Assembly: GCA_017631055.1 (NCBI GenBank)
Contig: JAGBTZ010000026.1
Span: 1 to 37,701 of the forward strand
From: Alistipes sp.
GTDB taxonomy: Bacteria > Bacteroidota > Bacteroidia > Bacteroidales > Rikenellaceae
Length of the DNA: 37,701 nucleotides
Direction: 5' to 3'
Shown here: positions 33,381-37,701 of the stretch, one piece after another
Layout: the number at the start of each line of letters is the position of its first letter
How positions within the stretch are numbered: the first letter of the stretch is position 1
The notes under the pieces: generated by a model
What the model was told of the DNA's origin: nothing
Database searches by the model: none
What the model saw: only the letters and a program-made list of their open reading frames with translations
Program-made: the position numbers and the translations under genes

Positions 33381-35081
33381 TTACTTAATTTGAAAGATTG
33401 CTACGCTAAAGGGTTTCATTGCGAAGGTGTGACCCTCCTTCGTGCTCTTACACTTGGCGAGTTTATGGTTGTTACCGTAGATCCACTCGGCCTTCTTGCC
33501 CATAGGTGCAATCGAGCCGCTAACCTCGCGCTTTGAGGGGTTGAATACAACCACATACTTCTCCTCGCCCAGCGTGCGAGCATAAATCATAGGGTAGGGG
33601 TTATCCATATCGCCCACATACTCCCACTCGCCGGCAGTGCCGAGTGCGGGGGTTGCGTTGCGCAGGGCGATAAGTCCCTTGACGTAGTTGAGCACCGAGT
33701 TGGGGTCGTTCTGCTGCTCGGCAACATTCGGGAACTCGGGTGCGGGATCAACGGGCAGGAAGAGCTTTGTGTTATCCTTCACAGTCGAAAATCCTGCGTT
33801 GATTGTGGTGTCCCACTGCATCGGTGTACGGCAAGCGGTGCGATTGCGCGACGAGAGGCTGCCCTCCTTGGGGCGAACAAACTCCAGACTACGCATACCA
33901 ATCTCCTCACCGTAGTAGACAATCGGCGGAGTGGGCAGCGTGAGGAAGAGAGTGATTGCAATCTTCTGCTCCTCGGGTGTCGAACGATTAAGACGAGTCA
34001 AGCGCCAGATGTCGTGGCTGCAGGTGGGCAGCGATGCGTAACCTCCAATTTTGCGGAAGGTGTTGTAGACCTTGGTGTAGGTCTCCATCGAGTGGCGTAC
34101 CTCGCCCTTGCCCTCGGGCGAGAAGTAGATTGTCGTGGGGTTGGACTTGTCATCGGTCTCGCAGACCAGCGGGCGGTAAATCTCACCACCTATATTATTA
34201 TGAATAAGCAGGTCGATATTGAAACCCGAGGTGAGCGACTGCTGGGGATTTGCCCACTCCGAGAGCATAATGTTTTCGGGGTACTTGGCATTATACCACG
34301 CGAAAATCTCGTTCCAGAGGCGGATAACGCCATCGCGATTGGCGTTGTCGTTCTTTACGAGCGACGAGGCCATATCCACGCGGAATCCATCTGCACCGTG
34401 GTCGCACCAGTAGGCGATAATTTTCTTCAACTCCTCGCGCACGGCCTTCGGACCCGGAGCGTTGTAATCCTGCTCCCACTCGTTGGCAGGGTTGGGGTTG
34501 AAGTAGCCGTAGTTGAGGGCTGGCTGGATATCGTAGTAGTTGGTCATAAAGTAACCATCGCGAGGGTGGTTGTTGTCGATCCAACCGCCTCTGTTGTTCG
34601 AACTCGACATCACGGGCTTAACCTCCTTGCCTTTGGTCCAGATAAAGTAGTCTGAATACTTGTTGGGCTCTGCCTTGCACGCCTCCATAAACCAAGGATG
34701 CTTGTCCGAAGTGTGGCCGGCAACGAGGTCGAGCAGGACCTTGATACCCTTCTCGTGCGCCTCGTTGATGAGGGCGAATAGGTCTTCGTTGGTGCCGAAG
34801 CGGGGGTCTACCTTGTAGTAGTCGAGGATGTCGTATCCGCCATCCTCCCAGGCACTTACGAAGCAGGGCGACATCCAGATACAGTTGAAACCGACGCTGC
34901 GGATGTAATCCAGTCGCTGACGAATACCGTTCAGGTCGCCCATACCGTCCCCATTCGAGTCCATATACGATGAGGGGTAGATGTGGTATATTACCGCATC
35001 CTGCAACCATTTGGGTTGCTCCTTAGCCACTGCCGTAAAGCCGACAATCAGCGCTGAAGCCAATAGAAAAAGTCTCTTCAT
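33381..35081 (-). CDS. Secreted GH13 alpha-amylase family enzyme with altered motifs
   Basis: 566 aa from the ATG at 35081 (signal peptide MKRLFLLASALIVGFTAVA); ATG 35087 is an alternative. A longer frame to 35219 overlaps murF and is rejected. The TIM barrel starts at 'DAVIYHIYPSSYMDSNGDG' and retains the catalytic triad: Asp236 ('GFRVDMASS'), Glu275 ('IMLSEWANP') and Asp357 ('TCSHDIWRL'). Two positions usually Asn are changed: region I reads 'DLVAGHTS' rather than NH, and region IV reads SHD rather than NHD. The C-terminal beta domain ends in 'FSVAIFQIK'. It probably cleaves or transfers alpha-glucosides in the periplasm. It is the last gene of the manC-murF run, 17 bases after murF. Confidence 0.92.
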   Translation of the reverse strand: MKRLFLLASALIVGFTAVAKEQPKWLQDAVIYHIYPSSYMDSNGDGMGDLNGIRQRLDYIRSVGFNCIWMSPCFVSAWEDGGYDILDYYKVDPRFGTNEDLFALINEAHEKGIKVLLDLVAGHTSDKHPWFMEACKAEPNKYSDYFIWTKGKEVKPVMSSSNNRGGWIDNNHPRDGYFMTNYYDIQPALNYGYFNPNPANEWEQDYNAPGPKAVREELKKIIAYWCDHGADGFRVDMASSLVKNDNANRDGVIRLWNEIFAWYNAKYPENIMLSEWANPQQSLTSGFNIDLLIHNNIGGEIYRPLVCETDDKSNPTTIYFSPEGKGEVRHSMETYTKVYNTFRKIGGYASLPTCSHDIWRLTRLNRSTPEEQKIAITLFLTLPTPPIVYYGEEIGMRSLEFVRPKEGSLSSRNRTACRTPMQWDTTINAGFSTVKDNTKLFLPVDPAPEFPNVAEQQNDPNSVLNYVKGLIALRNATPALGTAGEWEYVGDMDNPYPMIYARTLGEEKYVVVFNPSKREVSGSIAPMGKKAEWIYGNNHKLAKCKSTKEGHTFAMKPFSVAIFQIK

Positions 35082-35098
35082 TCTCATAGGTGTAGTTA

Positions 35099-36349
35099 TT
35101 ATAATTTTTCGATAATTTTTTCGAGTGCGATGCCGCGTGAGCCTTTGAGCAGAATGGTGCGACCCGCCAAGGTGTTGAGTGTGAGGTATTCGCCCAAAGC
35201 GGCCGTGTTGTCGAAACATTTGACATCTGCCATAAGTGTTTCTGCCGCCTTGCGGAAGTGGGCCCCGACTGTGAAAATCTCGGCCCCCTCGATCGAGAGT
35301 GCCGACTCGAGCGTATGGCAGTGCTCAGTGTGACTCCACTCACCCAACTCGAGCATATCGCCCAAAATCAGCAACTTATCCACTGCCTCCTCGTTGCGCA
35401 TATTCTCGATTGCAACAGCCATACTCGAGGGGTTGGCGTTGTAGCAATCGACAATCAACGTGTTGCGCTTGGTTGCGACCTTCTGCGAGCGGTTGTTGTC
35501 GGGCGTGTAGCTTGCAATGGCATCTGCAATGCGCTCCTGCGGGATGTCGAAATAGCGACCCACAGCAATTGCAGCAGCGATATTCGCACGATTGTATTCG
35601 CCCTCAAGGTTGCTCGGCACGCCATCGGCAATGGCACGCGAGTAGTACTCCGCCACGAGATTTTCCCTCTCGGCAGCCATCGAAACGAGCGTTGCATCCT
35701 CCTGGGGGATAAAGGCGTGACCGCCATTCTCTGCCAGAAAGTCAAAGAGTTCTCCTTTGCCTCGGCGGACTCCCTCCTCGCCACCGAAGCCCTCAAGATG
35801 AGCTCGGCCGATGTTGGTGATGATGCCGTAGTTTGGCTCGGCAATCGAGGCGAGCAACTCAATCTCCTTGCAGGCACTTGCTCCCATTTCGACCACTCCG
35901 AACTCCGTGTCGCGGGTCATTGATAGCAGGGTTAGAGGTACTCCGATGTGGTTGTTCAGGTTGCCTCGTGTGGCGTAGACCTCGAAACGCTCGGCAAGCA
36001 CACGGCTGACCAACTCCTTGGTTGTGGTCTTGCCGTTGCTGCCCACGATTCCGATGATGGGAAGCGCCAGGCGGCGGCGATGTTCGCGTGCCAACTCTTG
36101 GAGTGCCACCAATGAGTCATCGACCCTCAAGATGCGCTCGGCAAGGTCGGGGCGCTCGGCTGCGGGCTCGTCAGAGTCGGCTATGGCATACTTGGCACCC
36201 GCATCCAGCGCTGCACAGACAAACTTGTTGCCGTCAAACGAGGCACCGCGTAGAGCCACGAAGAGCGTTCCCTCGCCCACATTGCGTGAGTCGGTGGTAA
36301 CGCCCGTGCACTCGCCAAAGAGATCGTATAATCGTTCGATGTCGTTCAT
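35099..36349 (-). CDS. murF: UDP-N-acetylmuramoyl-tripeptide--D-alanyl-D-alanine ligase
   Basis: 416 aa cytoplasmic Mur ligase that adds D-Ala-D-Ala to the UDP-MurNAc tripeptide. The N-terminal domain has 'GVTTDSRNVGEGTLFVALRG'. The ATP site is 'GIVGSNGKTTTKELV' (103-110), and 'VVEMGASACKEIELL', 'NIGRAHLEGFGG' and 'VDCYNANPSSM' mark the central and C-terminal domains. 'ILGDMLELGEWSHTEHC' is the usual MurF segment. It starts 3 bases after the manC stop, which indicates co-transcription. The other mur genes are not in this window, so murF stands apart from the division cell-wall cluster, as often seen in this phylum. Confidence 0.97.
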   Translation of the reverse strand: MNDIERLYDLFGECTGVTTDSRNVGEGTLFVALRGASFDGNKFVCAALDAGAKYAIADSDEPAAERPDLAERILRVDDSLVALQELAREHRRRLALPIIGIVGSNGKTTTKELVSRVLAERFEVYATRGNLNNHIGVPLTLLSMTRDTEFGVVEMGASACKEIELLASIAEPNYGIITNIGRAHLEGFGGEEGVRRGKGELFDFLAENGGHAFIPQEDATLVSMAAERENLVAEYYSRAIADGVPSNLEGEYNRANIAAAIAVGRYFDIPQERIADAIASYTPDNNRSQKVATKRNTLIVDCYNANPSSMAVAIENMRNEEAVDKLLILGDMLELGEWSHTEHCHTLESALSIEGAEIFTVGAHFRKAAETLMADVKCFDNTAALGEYLTLNTLAGRTILLKGSRGIALEKIIEKL

Positions 36350-36352
36350 GGC

Positions 36353-37426
36353 TTAGTCGTGTTTGTCACCGAGATTGAAACGTACCTCGTCAATATATTC
36401 GCGGATGTGTTGCTCCTCCTCGCGCGGGCAGATCATCAGAATATCGTCAGTGTCGACCACGATATAGTCGCGCAGACCATTGATTACAGCCACCTTCTCC
36501 TTCGGCAGAGAGATGATGCTATTGCGCGTATCGTATGTGAAGCACCCCTTTTCGGGCTTCACGTTGGCATACTTATCCTTGCGCGATAGCTGGTAGAGCG
36601 AGCCCCACGTTCCGACATCACTCCAGCCGAAGTCGCCACAACGAACATAGACATTATCGGCCTTCTCCATTACACCATAATCAATCGAAATGGCTCTACA
36701 CTGCGAGAATACCTGCTCGATAGCGCTCTTCTCATTCGCGGTGCCGTAAGCCTCCGAGATGCCACTGAAGAGGGTGTGATGCTCGGGGAGATACTTCTCG
36801 ATGGCTGCGATAATATCCTTGACCTTCCAGATGAAGATTCCCGAATTCCAGAAGAACTCTCCGCACTGCACGAAGGTTTGAGCCAACTCGAGGTTGGGCT
36901 TCTCGGTGAAGCACTTCACACGGCTTATTGTGTCCGAATTTGATTTTTGGATATATCCGTATCCGGTCTCGGGCCTTGTCGGGGTCAGACCAACGGTCAT
37001 CAGCACGTCGTTCGAGTCGATGAACTCCAATAACTCCGCAGCTATCGAACGGAACTCGTCCTCCTGCAACATTATGTGGTCGGCAGGGGTTACTATCATC
37101 TTGGCATCGGGATTTTGCTTGCGCAGGGTGTATGCTGCATAGCAGATACAAGGCGCAGTGTTGCGACCTATGGGCTCACACAGCACCTGGCTCTCCTTGA
37201 GCTCGGGAATGTGCTCAAGCACGAGATCCTTATATCCGGCATTGGTCACAACCAAAAAATTCTCGGGCGCAACAAGCTTAGCAAAGCGCTCGAAAGTTAT
37301 ACGCAGAAACGATTTTCCGGTATTGAAGATGTCGAGGAACTGCTTGGGCATCGAGCGGCGGCTGCGGGGCCATAGTCGAGCTCCGCCTCCTCCAGCCATA
37401 ATCACGCAATATACATTTTTGTCCAT
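36353..37426 (-). CDS. manC: Mannose-1-phosphate guanylyltransferase
   Basis: 357 aa enzyme making GDP-mannose from GTP and mannose-1-phosphate, the donor for mannose and fucose glycans. The N-terminal signature is 'VIMAGGGGARLWPRSRRSMP' followed by KQFL. 'MIVTPADHIMLQEDEF', 'LTPTRPETGYGYI', 'VKCFTEKP', 'FFWNSGIFIWK' and 'CGDFGWSDVGTWGSLY' are all typical. It lacks the isomerase domain of bifunctional forms. Start 37426 ('MDKNVYCVIMAGG') was chosen; frames opening at 37456 fall in a -7 promoter box, and 37438 is possible. First gene of a manC-murF-GH13 run. Confidence 0.95.
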   Translation of the reverse strand: MDKNVYCVIMAGGGGARLWPRSRRSMPKQFLDIFNTGKSFLRITFERFAKLVAPENFLVVTNAGYKDLVLEHIPELKESQVLCEPIGRNTAPCICYAAYTLRKQNPDAKMIVTPADHIMLQEDEFRSIAAELLEFIDSNDVLMTVGLTPTRPETGYGYIQKSNSDTISRVKCFTEKPNLELAQTFVQCGEFFWNSGIFIWKVKDIIAAIEKYLPEHHTLFSGISEAYGTANEKSAIEQVFSQCRAISIDYGVMEKADNVYVRCGDFGWSDVGTWGSLYQLSRKDKYANVKPEKGCFTYDTRNSIISLPKEKVAVINGLRDYIVVDTDDILMICPREEEQHIREYIDEVRFNLGDKHD

Positions 37427-37453
37427 AAAATCAGGCATTAGGTATTTACTATA

Positions 37454-37461
37454 CAAATATA
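37454..37461 (-). promoter_or_regulatory. -7 box of manC
   Basis: TATATTTG on the minus strand matches TAnnTTTG. It covers the ATG at 37456 and so excludes that codon as the start. No good -33 box is seen. Confidence 0.5.
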
Positions 37462-37520
37462 GTAAATAAAATTAACAATTAAGAGGTTTTTTGCGAAAAA
37501 CAGTTTATTTGGTAATTTTT

Positions 37521-37554
37521 GCCAATGGCTAATAGCTAATGGCTAATGGCTAAC
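37521..37554. repeat. Octamer array (GGCTAAT), inverted relative to 33341-33370
   Basis: GCCAATGGCTAATAGCTAAT followed by GGCTAATGGCTAAC. The reverse complement of the 33341-33370 array starts GCCAACGGCTAATGG, so the two are opposite-strand copies. Confidence 0.85.
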
Positions 37555-37565
37555 AAAACCAACAG

Positions 37566-37614
37566 ACCCCTCCGGCTTTCAGCCACCTCCCCTCAGACAG
37601 GGGAGGAGTTGTGT
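37566..37614 (-). repeat. REP-like two-hairpin element, copy 2
   Basis: Read on the minus strand it matches copy 1 (3755-3803) over 49 bases. The second hairpin is GGCT-GAA-AGCC instead of GCCC-GTA-GGGC: two pairs change on both sides and still pair. Confidence 0.8.
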
Positions 37615-37653
37615 CTTTGCTAATAAAAAAAATATAAAACGTCATTCCGAGGG

Positions 37654-37698
37654 GTTGTTTGTGACAAGGGTAGGGAGTGAAATACCCTCTCAAACAAC
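37654..37698. repeat. Inverted repeat at window end
   Basis: GTTGTTTG (37654-37661) pairs with CAAACAAC (37691-37698), and inside it AGGGTA (37667-37672) pairs with TACCCT (37683-37688). No gene is visible from 37427 to the window end apart from the repeats listed. Confidence 0.6.
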
Positions 37699-37701
37699 AC
37701 C

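Noticed and set aside
35082-35219. N-terminal extension of the GH13 gene
   Set aside because: It overlaps murF and is not hydrophobic; the signal peptide begins at ATG 35081 (or 35087).

Overview
The window looks like chromosomal DNA of a Bacteroidales bacterium, most likely Alistipes or a close Rikenellaceae relative. Support: promoters of the Bacteroidetes TTTG / TAnnTTTG type (clearest at 4159-4189), few clear Shine-Dalgarno sites, lipoprotein and secreted-enzyme content, and families common in this phylum (a DUF2723 membrane protein, NamZ/DUF1343, PnuC beside thiamine pyrophosphokinase, an HECLGH-type dipeptidyl peptidase III, OPT transporter). The genus is inferred from codon style and intergenic repeat types. 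No tRNA, rRNA, CRISPR array, transposase, integrase or phage gene was found.

Layout. 1-3308 (+): 3' end of glycyl-tRNA synthetase, an unlisted 38-codon membrane peptide gene overlapping ruvX, ruvX, a tandem pair of SGNH hydrolases, peptide deformylase. 3309-4237: the largest non-coding stretch, holding a 132-bp tandem repeat with inverted ends, hairpins, a REP-like element, a 10-bp repeat and a possible small-RNA terminator. 4238-6411: a small secreted barrel-like protein and, convergent to it, a TIR-Sel1 repeat protein. 6624-12396 (+): a DUF2723 GT-C-like membrane protein, the muramidase NamZ and a lipoprotein with an endonuclease/exonuclease/phosphatase domain. 12407-13622 (-): thiamine pyrophosphokinase and a PnuC-type transporter, a thiamin salvage pair. 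13796-16216: a DUF1919 protein and a heparinase II/III-like enzyme, tail-to-tail overlapping. 16399-19087 (+): groES-groEL and a DUF1349 protein. 19155-24522 (-): adenylate kinase, M16 protease lipoprotein, DUF456 protein, panD, panC. 24633-26657 (+): dipeptidyl peptidase III. 26726-37426 (-): NAD synthetase, peptidase T, an unknown secreted protein, OPT peptide transporter, a secreted GH13 enzyme, murF and mannose-1-phosphate guanylyltransferase.

How the genes fit together. Most are housekeeping: translation and protein maturation, protein folding, cofactor supply (NAD, thiamin, pantothenate), cell wall (murF, NamZ) and nucleotide-sugar supply. Peptide use recurs (M16, DPP III, PepT, OPT), fitting an amino-acid-fermenting gut bacterium. 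The most unusual material is the TIR-Sel1 gene and the intergenic repeats: two REP-like copies whose second hairpin differs by compensatory base-pair changes, a 132-bp repeat with inverted ends that keeps one frame open, octamer arrays in several gaps, and a 23-bp repeat pair. Three of the convergent gene pairs are separated by perfect or near-perfect palindromic terminators.
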